DNA from: Costus lasius | Taxonomy: Eukaryota; Streptophyta; Magnoliopsida; Zingiberales; Costaceae | Assembly: GCA_027563935.2 (NCBI GenBank) | Contig: CM050449.1 | Coordinates: 44,924,507-44,988,506 of the forward strand | DNA: 64,000 nt | Reading direction: 5' to 3' | In this document: piece by piece, positions 9,840 through 22,830 of the stretch | How positions within the stretch are numbered: the first letter of the stretch is position 1 | Layout: each line of letters begins with the position of its first letter | Translations under genes and position numbers: made by a program | Notes under the pieces: model-generated | Told to the model about the DNA's origin: nothing | Databases searched by the model: none | The model's input: only the letters and a program-made list of their open reading frames with translations

Positions 9840-10620
9840 CCACTTTAGTTGCTAGAAGTTTGTTAATCTTTTGTCCCTTGTAGTAGTTTTTGTCCTTATG
9901 TAGTAGTCTTGACTACTTTTGGGCTGCAAAAGTAGGTAGTTGGTAGGAATTCAGCCCTTGTCTTGTTCCCCTCTCTTATCCTATAAAAGAAGTGGTGGGA
10001 TAGCTTCATTCTCAGTTCTCAAGAGTGGTAGAGTGCTCCAACTTGTGGAGATCCAGGAGAGTTCCTCGATTCCAAGGTTGTACGCGTCTTGCCTCGATTT
10101 CGAGGCATGTGAGAGTCGTGGTCGGTGCCTCGACTCGAAGGTCCATTTCCAGCATTATAAGAAGTAAATCCCACCGCCCCGGTGGGTCAGGTTCACCTGT
10201 TTTTCCATTCCCTCGTGTTCTTTTCCGCTGTAGTTTCCCTCTTTAACACGAGTATCCGCACGGGGGAGGCATGGTTGTTCTTTGTTTTTGGTTTGTTTCA
10301 GGCGCATAGACGCGCGAGTTGTACGCTGCGAACCCGCTGTCCCCCATTGCGACGTGCTAAGCTTAAAATTTGCTGGGAGAGCGCACTAAATGATAAGAGG
10401 TTAGTGACATATTTTCAGTAGTTGTATGTCGTTGATTCCTTCTCGCATTCGTGTTGCCCCGATCGAACTCGACGCTGATTTCTTCGTGCTTTCCTACTAT
10501 TTTTCGAACGCTTCCCTCGTCTAAAGACCCTCTCCCATTTTCGCGTGCATCGTGTAGTCCCTTAGAGTACGGTTTTAAGGACCCTCCTACCCACTAGTAG
10601 CTGCATCACCATCACTAGAC
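9840..10620 (+). repeat. Old LTR-like block 1
   Basis: The block contains a good TATA box (CCTATAAAAGAAG near 9982), then AAGAAGTAAATCCCACC near 10160, GCTTAAAATTTGCTG near 10360, AAGAGGTTAGTGACAT near 10396, and the ending AAGGACCCTCCTACCCAC...GCATCACCA. The same landmarks in the same order occur at 20250-21015, so the two are diverged copies of one LTR. No PBS follows this copy, so it is a 3' or solo LTR. Its closeness to the ORF ending at 9788 suggests both belong to the same dead element. Confidence 0.55.
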
Positions 10621-11069
10621 ATGAACAAATGCACGGCCATGCTGTGAATGGCTCGGCAACAACGGACGTGTGCACAATGCCTACGCGCGAACCCCATCAC
10701 AGTCGAGAAGGGTTTTGAACTCTAGAAACCACCTCATCATGACCATGGATGCTTGAACGGCCTAGCCGCGAAAGGCTGAGAGCTCCTGAAATCACCTTGA
10801 TGACTCCACTTCGTCGATGTCATCCATCTAGGCGAGGATCTACTCCCCGTAAGGAGGCCAAGAGAGTTCGTAACAACTAAGCTACGATATTCACAAGGTA
10901 CAAGCCAACCCTTAGACTATTATTTGGGGCTCATTAGCCCGTCATCCACCCAAATGGAGGTCATTCGGCCCATGTGTTTGATGCCACATCAACATAAAGA
11001 ACCGATAAAGGATCGTTATTATAATTTGCTGACCAACACAGCCCAAGACCAAGCTAGCACAATAATGAA
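10621..11069. other. Unassigned sequence left of Copia-B
   Basis: No credible ORF, LTR landmark or RNA gene is visible in these ~450 bases. They continue beyond Copia-B at 20178, as shown by the CTAGC duplication at 11070-11074 and 20173-20177. Confidence 0.5.
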
Positions 11070-11074
11070 CTAGC

Positions 11075-12756
11075 TGAAAGTCCCCTAACAAGGGGAGCGA
11101 AACCCTAATAGGCGCATATGGAGGTTTACATGCAGCGGAAGGGGTTTCTAGGGATCGAATGCATTATATATGATCAACTTTATAATCAATAGCATAGAAT
11201 GGTAGCGACTCATACCATGGCCATCGCTTAGATGGTGTCTAGGAAGAAGAGAGAACGATGGGGTTCTCCTCCAAAGCGCCACACACAAGATGATCGATGG
11301 CTTGCTCCTTGGACGCTCCTTGTGCTAGCAAGGTTCTCCAAGTGACCTTGTCGTGTGAGAAGGGATGAAGAGGATGAGATCCACACTTGGCGATACTTCC
11401 TTGTCGTCAAAGCCTCTTCCACAAGAATGCCCCCAAGCAAACACACGAGAAGAGAGGGGCGACAACAATAGGCGTGAAGAGGTGAGGCGTGGTCACGTAT
11501 GTGATCATGCTTTCTAAAAATAGAAAGCCACTCCCTCACATGCGATCATGGGTTTACCCCAATCGCAAACTCCTCTCCATTTGAACCACACGCTCACTTG
11601 ATGAGCTGGTTCATTTCGGTTTGGTCCAAGAGCAATTAACCCAAGCCATTAGTCCAGATCACATTAAACCCTAAGGTTCTTGATCTGACCGTTGATCTCT
11701 TGATGCTCCTGATCTCACCGATCTAGCATCTATTCTCTCAATCGAAGCTTACCGATCTCAAGCCCTAATCAATCAAACATGATCAGACCAGATCTCACTC
11801 ACAATCAAAGATTAAATCCCTTTAAACTGAACCTAAACAATTCAGTCCACACGATCTGACTTAAGTAAGCCATATCATCAAATTGTGCGACCCTGAGGGT
11901 TTCCTTTAAATGTCGGTAACGATAACTTACGTCATCACGATCAGTGAGGGGTATCTAGCAACACATCACTGTCTCCCGATATAAAAGAAAGAGTCTTCCA
12001 AGACTACACCCAAACCACAGCACAAGTGTGAATCCACTTCACCAAGCATACATGATTCCTTTGCCACTGGATGTTCTTATTGGACAAGCGTGTCAAGCCT
12101 GTAGCTCCAATATGATGAGCATGATTAGATCAGATGAACATAGTCACCTGGGTATGGCCATACACTTTCTCAATCATCTCATCCAGGGGGGCCCCTTTAG
12201 AACATCACACTCCTTAAACAAGGAGACGGCAATCCTGTATCTATCACTAGTGCCCTAACATGACTCAAGCTCACCATCCAAGATAGTCTATAACCATTAT
12301 GTTTCAAATGATATTGAACTACCTCAAAACAATGACAATCATCATTTAGAAACACAAGTGATCTCAAGTCAGAGGACATGTGCCACTTGTTGCAATCAAG
12401 GATTATTCACATTGTGACAAGCAATTGAATATCCTAGTAGGGTCTGTCCAGTACATCCAATGTACCCATGAGTCTACATCTTATTCCATGCTCGAAGCAT
12501 CCTATAAGATTAGAATACATATTAGTCTCAATCATATCAAGGCTGTCTCATGTTCACCAAGATATCTCGACTAAGGACAAAAGTGCATGTCAGCCTAGCT
12601 GAACAGCATTGAGACATTATTCAAAAGTATATGTATTGCAGCAGACAATGTAACAAACTGAATAACAACTATTGCCTTTATAAACATAAGAGTTTATACA
12701 TGATACTGTTACAATCCCAAGGCCTCAAACATTAGCCTTAAGGGCATACCCCAACA
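11075..12756 (-). repeat. Copia-B 3' LTR, 1682 bp
   Basis: Starts TGAAAGTCCCC and ends CATACCCCAACA on the plus strand. Same length as its partner at 18491-20172. Examples of differences are ACAAGATGATC versus ACAAGAAGATC and GCGACCCTGAGG versus GCGACCTTGAGG. The part near the gag-side end differs strongly from Copia-A's LTR, so A and B belong to different subfamilies. Confidence 0.97.
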
Positions 12757-12772
12757 ATCTCCCACTTGCACT
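12757..12772 (-). other. Polypurine tract of Copia-B
   Basis: Element sense AGTGCAAGTGGGAGAT, adjoining the 3' LTR, as in the other copia elements here. Confidence 0.85.
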
Positions 12773-12776
12773 TAAT

Positions 12777-15700
12777 CTAATGGTTGAGAAATCTCAAACC
12801 CATATTATTACAGTGCTTCTTATGCTTCTGCTGCGCCAGAGGCTTTGTAAGCGGGTCAGCCAGATTGTCATCTGTATGAACCTTGCAGACTTTGATCTCG
12901 CCACGATCAATGATCTCCCAGATCAAGTGAAACCGTCTCTGTATGTGCTTGGACTTCTGGTGCGACCGTGGTTCCTTTGCCTGTGCGATTGCTCCAGTGT
13001 TATCACAGAAGATAACCAAAGGATTTGCACTCGAAGGAACAACACCAAGTTCTCTCACGAACTTACGAATCCACACTGCCTCCTTGGATGCTTCTGAGGC
13101 TGCAACATACTCGGCTTCTGTTGTGGAATCAGCAACGATAGACTGTTTGAAACTTTTTCACACCACTGCTCCTCCATTCAAGCTAAAAACATAGCCTGAT
13201 TGCGATCGGAAATCATCCTGGTCAGATTGGAACGAAGCGTCAGTATATCCTTCAATACTGAGTTCTTCCTGACCACCATATATCAAGAACATATCTTTGG
13301 TCCTCCGCAGATATTTCAAGATGTTCTTGACTGCAATCCAGTGCGCCTGACCTGGATTACTTTGGAATCGACTGGTCACGCTTATCCCATAAGCGACGTC
13401 AGGGCGAGTACACAACATCGCATACATAATGGATCCAATAGACGAAGCATAAGGCGTATTGTCCATTTCATCTTTCTCAGTCTGTGTTTGTGGACACTGA
13501 CTCTTTGAAAGATTCAGACCATGTCTGACTGGAAGATATCCTCTTTTAGAATTCTCTAAATGAAATCTCTCCAGGACTTTATCGATGTAAGTACTCTGGC
13601 ACAGCCCGAGAAGCCTCTTAGATCTATCCCTGTAGATCTTCACACCTAACACATAGGCTGCTTCTCCTAAATCTTTCATCTGGAAACATTTCCTTAACCA
13701 TGCCTTAACAGCATGCAGTTCAGGAATATCATTTCCAATGATTAAGATATCATCGACGTAGAGGACTAGGAAAGTAATTACGCTCCCACTAAACCTCTTA
13801 TATACACACGGGTCATCTTCATTCTTGACGAAACCAAATTCACTGATTGATTCATCAAAACGAATATTCCAGCTTCTTGATGCTTGTTTAAGTCCATAAA
13901 TGGACTTCTTTAACTTGCATATCTTATGACGATCTGATGGATTTGTGAAACCTTCAGGTTGTGTCATATACACATCCTCCTGCAAATTTCCATTAAGGAA
14001 AGCAGTCTTCACATCCATTTGCCAGATCTCATAATCATAATATGCAGCTATCGCGAGAAGAATCCGAATAGACTTAAACATGGCTACAGGTGAGAAAGTT
14101 TCATCATAATCTATCCCGTAGATTTGTTTGAAACCTTTCGCAACTAGCCTGCCTTTATAGGTAACCACGTTACCATCCATGTCAATCTTCTTCTTGAAGA
14201 TCCATTTACAGCCTATAGGGATAACTCCCGGAGGCGGATCAACCAAATCCCAAACTTGGTTATCTGACATGGAGTCCATCTCGGCTCGCATAGCTTCAAG
14301 CCATCTAGCTGAGTCCGGTCCACTGACCGCATCCGCATAAGTAAGGGGTTCATCATTATCAATGATGTAGACTCCGTCATAGCGCTCAGGCTGTCGACGG
14401 ATCCTTCCCGATCTTCGCGGTTCCCGTGATATCTGAGCCTCAGGTTGTTCAATAACCTGTTCTACCTGCTCAGGCTCATCCAACTGTGCTTGACTACTTT
14501 GTCCTTTCTCTGGATTCTCATCCAGCTGTATTTCTCTCCCACTGGCCTCTTGCAGAAGAAAGTCCTTCTCAAGAAAAATGGCCGTCCGAGCAACAAATAC
14601 CTTGTTCTCTTTAGGATCGTAGAAATAATAACCCTTAGTTTCCTTAGGGTAACCGACAAAGATGCATTTGTCAGATCTGCTCTCTAGTTTCCCAGAGGCG
14701 AGCTTTTTGACATAAGCCTCGCAGCCCCAGATCCTGATAAATGTCAAGCTCGGCTGTTTCCCATACCATAACTCATATGGGGTCTTTGAAACTGCCTTGG
14801 ATGGCACTCGGTTTAGTACCTTTGCAGCTGTCTCCAGTGCAAATCCCCAAAAGGAGTAAGGTAGAGTAGCCTGACTCATCATAGAACGAACCATATCAAG
14901 TAATGTTCTATTTCTCCTCTCGGACACACCATTCCATTGCGGTGTTCCTGGCGGAGTGAGCTGTGAGATAATCCCACACTCCTTCAGATAGTCAGTAAAC
15001 TCATGACTTAGGTATTCTCCACCTCGATCAGAACGAAGTGCCTTGATATTTCGGCCTAGCTGATTCTGTACTTCATTCTTGAACTCTTTGAACTTGTCAA
15101 AAGATTCACTTTTATGTCTCATTAAATAGACATACCCATATCTACTAAAATCATCAGTAAAGGTAATGAAGTATTGATAGCCACCCCTGGCATGTTTACT
15201 AAATGGCCCACACACATCACTGTGTATAAGGTCAAGTAAACCTGAAGCCCTTTGACCTTTATTAGGAAAAGGTGACTTCGTCATTTTGCCCATTAAACAA
15301 GCTTTGCATGTATCAATCTCCTCATAGGAGAATGATCCCAGCAGTCCATGATCATGCAACCGCTTAATGCGCTTCTTGTTAATATGGCCTAAACGACTAT
15401 GCCATAGCAAGGTGCTGTCATCAGCATACTTGGCTTTCTTATTATCAATATTTTGTATAGAACTTTCCATGTCCAACATGAATAATCCATTGTTAATTGA
15501 CCCAGTAGCATAAACAATATTATCTAAAGATAAAACACACTTTGAAATATTGCATTTAAAGGAAAACCCTTTCCTGACAAGAGCAGGAATAGAGATAATA
15601 TTTTTAGTAATGCTAGGAACAAAGTAACAATTGTTCAGTTCTAATACAAGTCCAGATGGTAATGAGATGTAATATTCTCCTACAGCAACAGCAGCAACCC

Positions 15701-16661
15701 GTGCCCCGTTTCCAACTCGTAGGTCCACCTCATGCTGTCCCACCTGTCTTCTTCTCTTGAGTTCCTGTACATTTGAACAAATGTGAACTCCACATGCAGT
15801 GTCTAACACCCATGTTATTACAGAAGAAGAAAACATGACCTCAGTCACATAAATACCTGAGCCAGAAGCGATGCTTCCCTTCTTGTCTCCTTGGAGCGCT
15901 TTACAGTCCTTTTTCCAGTGACCCAGCTGGCCACAGTGGAAACATCTGTACTCCTTCGACCGCTTAACCTTTTGTTTCAGCGCCTTGTTGTAGTTCTTGA
16001 CTGGGGCTTTTCCCCTCTTCCCCTTCTTCTTGTTCCTAAAAGGAACCATTAAGACAGAGGTTGAAGGCTTTCCCTTCAGAGTCTCCTCAGTAGTCAAGAG
16101 CATATTCAGCAACTCTGCCGGAGTACAATCGATTTTGTTCATATTAAAGTTAATAATGAACGCATCGAAAGAAGGCGGGAGAGACTGCAGAATAATGTCT
16201 ACAGCAAGCTCCTGATTGATGGTATGTCCCAGTTTCTCTAGAGCCTCCTTGTGCCCAATCATCTTGAGCACGTGAGCTCCCACTGGACTCCCTTCAGCCA
16301 GTTTGCTCTGAAAGAACAGCTTAGTCAAATTGTAACGCTCAGTCCTCGCCTGTGCAGCATACAGCATCTTGAGGTTTGCTATAATTTCTATAGCAGACAT
16401 ATCCTCATGCTGACGCTGCAGCGGTGGCGTCATAGACGCTAGCATCAGGCAAGCGACATCAATGCTATCATTGACATGCTTTTCATAGCCTTCCCGAACC
16501 GCCCTTGCGGCGTTCGGAGCGGGTTGAGGCGGTATCGCCGTCTCGAGGACATACAGTTTCCTCTCTGCCTTAAGAACAATCTTAAGGTGTCCGTACCAGT
16601 CTGAGAAGTTTGGCCCAGCAAACTTCTCCCTTTCCAGTAGGGATCGCACATTGAAGTTCAT
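12777..16661 (-). pseudogene. Copia-B gag-pol with one premature stop
   Basis: The frame is 3885 bases long, the same as Copia-A, and is broken by a single TGA at 13160-13158 near residue 1168, in RNase H. The sister copies have Trp (TGG) in VVWKSF, so this is a G-to-A change. Upstream 1167 residues hold the zinc knuckle CFHCGQLGHWKKDC, VLDTACG protease motif, HX4H/CKAC integrase finger, D-D-E core, QMDVKTAF and YVDDIL. The RNase H part downstream (TEAE, CDNTGAIAQ, NLADPLTKP) is still present in frame. Product as it stands would be Gag-PR-IN-RT with a truncated RNase H. Confidence 0.95.
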
Positions 16662-18476
16662 GGTGTTCGTTGCTGCAGGAATCTACAACAATGCAAGAAC
16701 AGCAAGGTCAGTATCAATGTTAAGAATCAATCAGGACTTAAGAATGATTCTTTTTCTCACTATTTTATCTGACTGAAAAATCCTTAAAAACAGTCCGAAA
16801 GAGTTACACTCTTTTAGTGAGATGGGATCCAGATTTCATACTTGGTCTCCGCGTCCTGCTCAGGCGAGATAAGATGCACAGAGAGTACAAGTACTGATTT
16901 CTGGTAGGCAATTCCTGCCAATCGCCAACCCGTGCGATTCCCCTTCATCTGGGCAATCCAGCAGACTGTGCCAACTGAGTTGGTACAACACAGTCTCTGA
17001 TCCCACAGATGGCTGCCTCCATATAGCTAACATATGCGCCACATATGTAGCCTACATGGTCAAGCTGACCTGACCTACTCCCTGGACCACCACGTGCTAT
17101 GCTGAGCAACGAGAAGCGATAAATCCCTTCTCTGTAACACGCAGGTGTAATCCCGCACCGTCTGAAGATAGATGGACGTGCCCACTGAGTGGGTACAACA
17201 CGGCTCCAACGATAGTCAGAACAGTGAGGTTTCGCGTCAGAAGGCTTACGAGCTTGATATTTCAACGTTGGATTTTAACGGTCTTTTATCTTCTCAACTA
17301 TCATACAATTCCTATGGTGATAGCAGAAGATAAATAAATCATGCATTTCTAATTATATAATCGATAAAGAGAAAGCATGCTGATCTTATGTGGTAAAAGC
17401 CCATTAAGCCTAAGTAAGACCTTAACCTAACTTAAGTCTTCACTTGCTTTTCTTCATGGGGCTTTTGCTTCTTATCTGGCCCAACCTAGGGCCCAAGCGC
17501 CAATTGCAGCTCAAGTGCGCCCACCAGGGAAAATGCGCCTGTCCCAGAGTCGAACCCTGGACCTCCCACCTGTTCAGGCCACTGCTGCATGCGCCTCTGC
17601 CAAGTGTGCTCTGTGCTCTTGTCTGATTAAATTACAAATTAATCTATCTAGACAAGATTGACTCGCAGGTCAATTACACTTTATAAATTAAATGCAATGT
17701 GATGCGCAGATCACAATAAATATTAATTTACATTTAAATTCCAGGCTCGCAGGCCCCAGCACAGCACACATTAATTAGGCGTCCCACATAAGATTAAATA
17801 AACAAGCATATGCTTACAATCAACATGTGATCCATACATGAAAATAAAATTTTCGAAAAACCCATTGGCTTCAATTTTATTTTCCTTATGTGCCCTACTA
17901 CCTTACAACGGTCCATTAATAGGGATCCACTCATCAGACCTAGTCAGATCCACTGCCCTTGCATGCACCAAGTCCTAACTGACTTGAGTCGACCCAATGG
18001 TCAACTATGCATGCGCTAGGGCTGAACAACCTACATGAGTTTTGGCAAGCGGGTGTGACCCCGGGCCTAACTCATGCGTGTTCACTGGTTGTCTCAACCA
18101 GACCTCGCTACACGCCTTTGATGCAGTCGACCTATAGCCACCTTATGCTTGCGCATAGGTGCCATCTGGTCGACCCATCTAGGCTGTCAGATGGTCTGAT
18201 CAGACTAGTTGGATCTTAACTAGAGATGACTTCAACCCTACTAACCCGTCTAAGGACTTATAGCAGGCGCCACTTAGATCTAAGGTGAGTCGCGCAAGTA
18301 AAGAAGTTTAGGAGAAAAACTAAATGGATGCGCCAACTAGATACATGCGCTAATGATAAAAATCATACATCATGTAGTTGTCGCATGAATAACTTTCGCA
18401 TGTAGTTTAGATCTAAGGTGTTGCGCAAACATGGATCACTAAAGTTAAGCAATCATACAAACATGCATATAAACTT
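16662..18476 (-). other. Copia-B untranslated leader
   Basis: Homologous to the Copia-A leader over almost its whole length, with the SINE-like A/B-box segment at about 17541-17590 (GGGTTCGACTC in element sense). No ORF is supported. It differs by scattered substitutions and small indels. Confidence 0.8.
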
Positions 18477-18488
18477 GCTCTGATACCA
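18477..18488 (-). other. Primer-binding site of Copia-B (tRNA-iMet)
   Basis: Element sense TGGTATCAGAGC, two bases from the LTR end. Confidence 0.93.
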
Positions 18489-18490
18489 AT

Positions 18491-20172
18491 TGAAAGTCCC
18501 CTAACAAGGGGAGCGAAACCCTAATAGGCGCATATGGAGGTTTACATGCAGCGGAAGGGGTTTCTAGGGATCGAATGCATTATATATGATCAACTTTATA
18601 ATCAATAGCATAGAATGGTAGCGACTCATACCATGGCCATCGCTTAGATGGTGTCTAGGAAGAAGAGAGAACGATGGGGTTCTCCTCCAAAGCGCCACAC
18701 ACAAGAAGATCGATGGCTTGCTCCTTGGACGCTCCTTGTGCTAGCAAGGTTCTCCAAGTGACCTTGTCGTGTGAGAAGGGATGAAGAGGATGAGATCCAC
18801 ACTTGGCGATACTTCCTTATCGTCAAAGCCTCTTCCACAAGAATGCCCCCAAGCAAACACACGAGAAGAGAGGGGCGACAACAATAGGCGTGAAGAGGTG
18901 AGGCGTGGTCACGTATGTGATCATGCTTTCTAAAAATAGAAAGCCACTCCCTCACATGCGATCATGGGTTTACCCCAATCGCAAACTCCTCTCCATTTGA
19001 ACCACACGCTCACTTGATGAGCTGGCTCATTTCGGTTTGGTCCAAGACCAATTAACCCAAGTCATTAGTCCAGATCACATTAAACCCTAAGGTTCTTGAT
19101 CTGACCGTTGATCTCTTGATGCTCCTGATCTCACCGATCTAGCATCTATTCTCTCAATCGAAGCTTACCGATCTCAAGCCCTAATCAATCAAACATGATC
19201 AGACCAGATCTCACTCACAATCAGAGATTAAATCCCTTTAAACTGAACCTAAACAATTCAGTCCACACGATCTGACTTAAGTAAGCCATATCATCAAATT
19301 GTGCGACCTTGAGGGTTTCCTTTAAATGTCGGTAACGATAACTTACGTCATCACGATCAGTGAGGGGTATCTAGCAACACATCACTGTCTCCCGATATAA
19401 AAGAAAGAGTCTTCCAAGACTACACCCAAACCACAACACAAGTGTGAATCCACTTCACCAGGCATACATGATTCCTTTGCCACTGGATGTTCTTATTGGA
19501 CAAGCGTGTCAAGCCTGTAGCTCCAATATGATGAGCATGATTAGATCAGATGAACATAGTCACCTGGGTATGGCCATACACTTTCTCAATCATCTCATCT
19601 AGGGGGGCCCCTTTAGAACATCACACTCCTTAAACAAGGAGACGGCAATCCTGTATCTATCACTAGTGCCCTAACATGACTCAAGCTCACCATCCAAGAT
19701 AGTCTATAACCATTATGTTTCAAATGATATTGAACTACCTCAAAACAATGACAATCATCATTTAGAAACACAAGTGATCTCAAGTCAGAGGACATGTGCC
19801 ACTTGTTGCAATCAAGGATTATTCACATTGTGACAAGCAATTGAATATCCTAGTAGGGTCTGTCCAGTACATCCAATGTACCCATGAGTCTACATCTTAT
19901 TCCATGCTCGAAGCATCCTATAAGATTAGAATACATATTAGTCTCAATCATATCAAGGCTGTCTCATGTTCACCAAGATATCTCGACTAAGGACAAAAGT
20001 GCATGTCAGCCTAGCTGAACAGCATTGAGACATTATTCAGAAGTATATGTATTACAGCAGACAATGTAACAAACTGAATAACAACTATTGCCTTTATAAA
20101 CATAAGAGTTTATACATGATACTATTACAATCCCAAGGCCTCAAACATTAGCCTTAAGGGCATACCCCAACA
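18491..20172 (-). repeat. Copia-B 5' LTR, 1682 bp
   Basis: Partner of 11075-12756, same length, nearly identical. It ends ...CATACCCCAACA and is followed by the CTAGC target duplication. Confidence 0.97.
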
Positions 20173-20177
20173 CTAGC

Positions 20178-21015
20178 CACTATTAGCAAATTTTGCTATT
20201 TCATCGCTGCATGCTTTGAGTTGGTTTAATGGTCCAGCAGTAGCTTGCGAAGGTCCAACCATGTGCCAACTTCAGATTTTGCATAGCCTTGGCTGCTTTA
20301 GCTATTACGAATTGGTAGGATTGTGTGCTAGTAGTGTCTTGACTGCTTTTAGGTTGTTAATGTAGGTAGACATGTGTAAGGTATGATATTCCCTCCCTTA
20401 ACCTATAAAAGGGAGTTGGAACCTAGTCTTTTCTTTTAGTTTACTTGTGTGATAGGAGCTCACCATAGGGAGGTAAGAGCGTGCGGATCAAGGTATGTTA
20501 TCCTTCTGGAGCCCTGACGCTCCTCTTTCCTCAGTTGTAATTGCTTTTTGATTTTAAGAAGTAAATCGCACCTCAGAGCATCATGATCTCCTATGTTTTC
20601 ATTTTCATTGCGTCCTTGTTGTGAATTTGGTTTTCCCCTTCACCCATGGGCATCCGCGCACTGAAGATGTGGATAGCTCTCTTTCTCTCCACAGATAGTA
20701 GGTTCATAGGTGCACGAGGTGGACTACCGCATAGTCCGCCGCCCTCATTTGTGCAAAGCTTAAAATTTCTCACTCGTTAAGAGGTTAGTATGGTCTGATA
20801 TTATAGTTTGGGTGTCATTGTTACTTCTACTTTCATGTTGCCCTGAAATGAGATCCTTGCACTTTCCATATTGCTTTCTCGTGGTTTCTCGTTGCTATTT
20901 TCGACACGTATTTTACTTCCCTTGTCTCAAGACTCTCTCATGTTTTTTAATCATTGACTCATCACCCTAGAGGGCGGAACTAAGGACTCACCCACCCATA
21001 GTTGCTATATCACCA
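20178..21015 (+). repeat. Old LTR-like block 2
   Basis: Diverged relative of 9840-10620. Shared landmarks are a TATA box (CCTATAAAAGGGAG near 20402), AAGAAGTAAATCGCACC near 20558, GCTTAAAATTTCTC near 20757, AAGAGGTTAGTATGG near 20779, and CTAAGGACTCACCCACCC near 20980. The first ~70 bases show no match and are flank. No PBS or coding region follows, so it is a decayed solo LTR or one end of an element gutted by deletion. Confidence 0.55.
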
Positions 21016-22314
21016 AGAGCATGAGAAAGCTCTGAATAGAGTTCATTAGGCTTTTAGAAAAGGCCCAATGTGGTTGGCTTCAGTGAAAGAGGCCCAAAAA
21101 GTGGGTTAGACAATTTGAGTAGGGTATTCTCATTGAATTGCCCTCAATTGAAAGTCTTCTCTCGTCTATCAATTTATGCATTGTGAAAACACACAAATTA
21201 AGGGCATGGCTAGTCAATGGGTTAGGAGCGCTTAGCTTTATATAAATAAGCAGTCAATGGGTTAGGCGAAGATGCACTACACTATTCTCTCTTCTCTATC
21301 TAGCCATCCGCCCCCTTCTCCTTCTGCTCCTTGTGTGTTGTTGCCCTCCTTCTTCTTCCTCTCCTTGCCATGACCAACAAGGAGAAAATTTTGCAAGGCT
21401 TGGATCCGTGCTTATGAGGCTAGCATCAAGAAAGAAGCGAGTGATCTTTAAGGTGTTGTCGTGTGGATACCTGTTCAGGACAAACACTTGAGCACCTATA
21501 ACTTGTTAGCCAACAATGTGAATCATGTTTTAAAGGTATGTTTACTATCATATCCTTAGTCACATCTTGTATGGATCCTATAGGGAAGCAAAAAATTAGT
21601 GAGGTTATTTTTTTGCTATGCATGTTTTTCGAGTAAAATTTTATTTGCCTACGATTTTATCCAATTTATCGCTGAGATGAATTAGATGAAATCTTAGTCG
21701 AATCTCAAAGGACTTCAATGAGACTTGATGCTATAACTCATCCTCGTGCTCCTAGCCATCCTATATAGGATTTGCATAGACCAATTTTATGGATTCCCTC
21801 ATTTCCAAGAATTGGAAGTCACCATTTAAACTCAGATGCCTCTCTGCTTTGATTTGAGCTGGGAGGTGGTGGTAGCAGCTCAAAATAAGTGGATGTTTTA
21901 CCCTAGGAGTACTCTCTCTTTTTGCCCTAAGGTTTGGGCTTCTCATATAGCCTGATAGAGGAGAAATAAGTGGAGAAAAGATCGCTTGTCACTTGCCAGA
22001 ATCAATCTCCATCTCGGTTGTGATTCTAACTTTAAATTTTAACCATGAAATGATAACCTGAGATTTTAATCATGGTCTAAATGTAGGCACCTTTTATATT
22101 TTAAATGTCTTTCTAATGAAATATCTTCAATATTGCCTTTTTTATTTTTCTATTTGAAAATTCATAAAATAGAGAAATAAGAGTTTTTTTTATAGTAAAT
22201 AATAAAGTACAATTATTTTTAATGTAAATAGAAGAAAATATAACAAAAATTTATAATATTTATGCATGAAAAATACTAAAAAAATTTGTGTTATCAGGGA
22301 AGATCGCATCATTC
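21016..22314. other. Unassigned AT-rich sequence
   Basis: No ORF with recognisable domains. There is a short local duplication of AGTCAATGGGTTAGG (about 21214 and 21252). A TATATAAATAAG sequence lies near 21240. Otherwise nothing is recognised. Confidence 0.4.
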
Positions 22315-22830
22315 ATTTTGTTCTTCAATCTCTATCCCATTCATTTAATCTATCCAAGGTGAATTTCAACATGAGCATGATTAAGCACATTACGACTAAA
22401 TTGATGAATATGTTACAGATAACTAAATAGACTCTTGTGAAAGAAAGGCCTAGGCTGGTTCTTATTGTCTCATCAACAAAGAAGAAAAGAGGCTATGGGT
22501 AAGGAGAGAGCATCTCACAAAGCCTTGATCAATACTATGAAAAAATAAAATAAAGAAGGTCAAGGATGATAAGTGTTACCGCAATGTGATGACAAGCCAC
22601 TGAAAAGGAATGTAAGAGCCTTTAGAATGAAAAGAGAAGCAAGGCTTCCACTTCACACACAAGTGTTTATGTTACCGAAGTAACTCTATCTATTTCTAGT
22701 TCATGGGTACTTGATGTTCTATGTGGAGCTCACATTTTTATGAATGTGTAAGGAGATCACATGTGACAAAGGTGCATTAGTGTTTCGACTTGAGGTTATC
22801 GGCATTACAATATGGTGAGGGGCATAATTT
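22315..22830 (+). pseudogene. Ancient copia gag/protease relic
   Basis: Translation in shifting frames gives segments that match the Gag of Copia-A to D: VLQSLSHSF for ILQSLPPSF near 22320, then VNFNMSMI and LMNMLQ, then KKKRGYG, then VYVTEVTLS and SSWVLDVLCGAHIFMNV near 22660-22750 for YVTEVM, SWVLDTACGVHICSNV. Several stops and frameshifts and the loss of the protease aspartate-threonine context show it is long dead. It comes from a related but much older copia insertion. No LTR partner is evident at this spot. Confidence 0.75.

Larger units (their letters stand above)
11075..20172 (-). mobile_element. Copia-B, complete Ty1/copia element (9098 bp)
   Basis: It is bounded by the exact target-site duplication CTAGC (11070-11074 and 20173-20177). 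Both LTRs are 1682 bp and begin and end TG/CA. By-eye comparison finds about a dozen substitutions between them, roughly 0.7-0.8 percent, so the insertion is recent. The internal order on the minus strand is PBS, leader, gag-pol with one stop codon, polypurine tract. It lies in the older sequence holding LTR-like blocks 1 and 2. Confidence 0.97.

Noticed and set aside
12028..12258. Second antisense LTR ORF (MPLDVLIGQACQACSS...) found in several LTRs
   Set aside because: Same reasoning; the reading frame varies between copies and no domain is recognisable.
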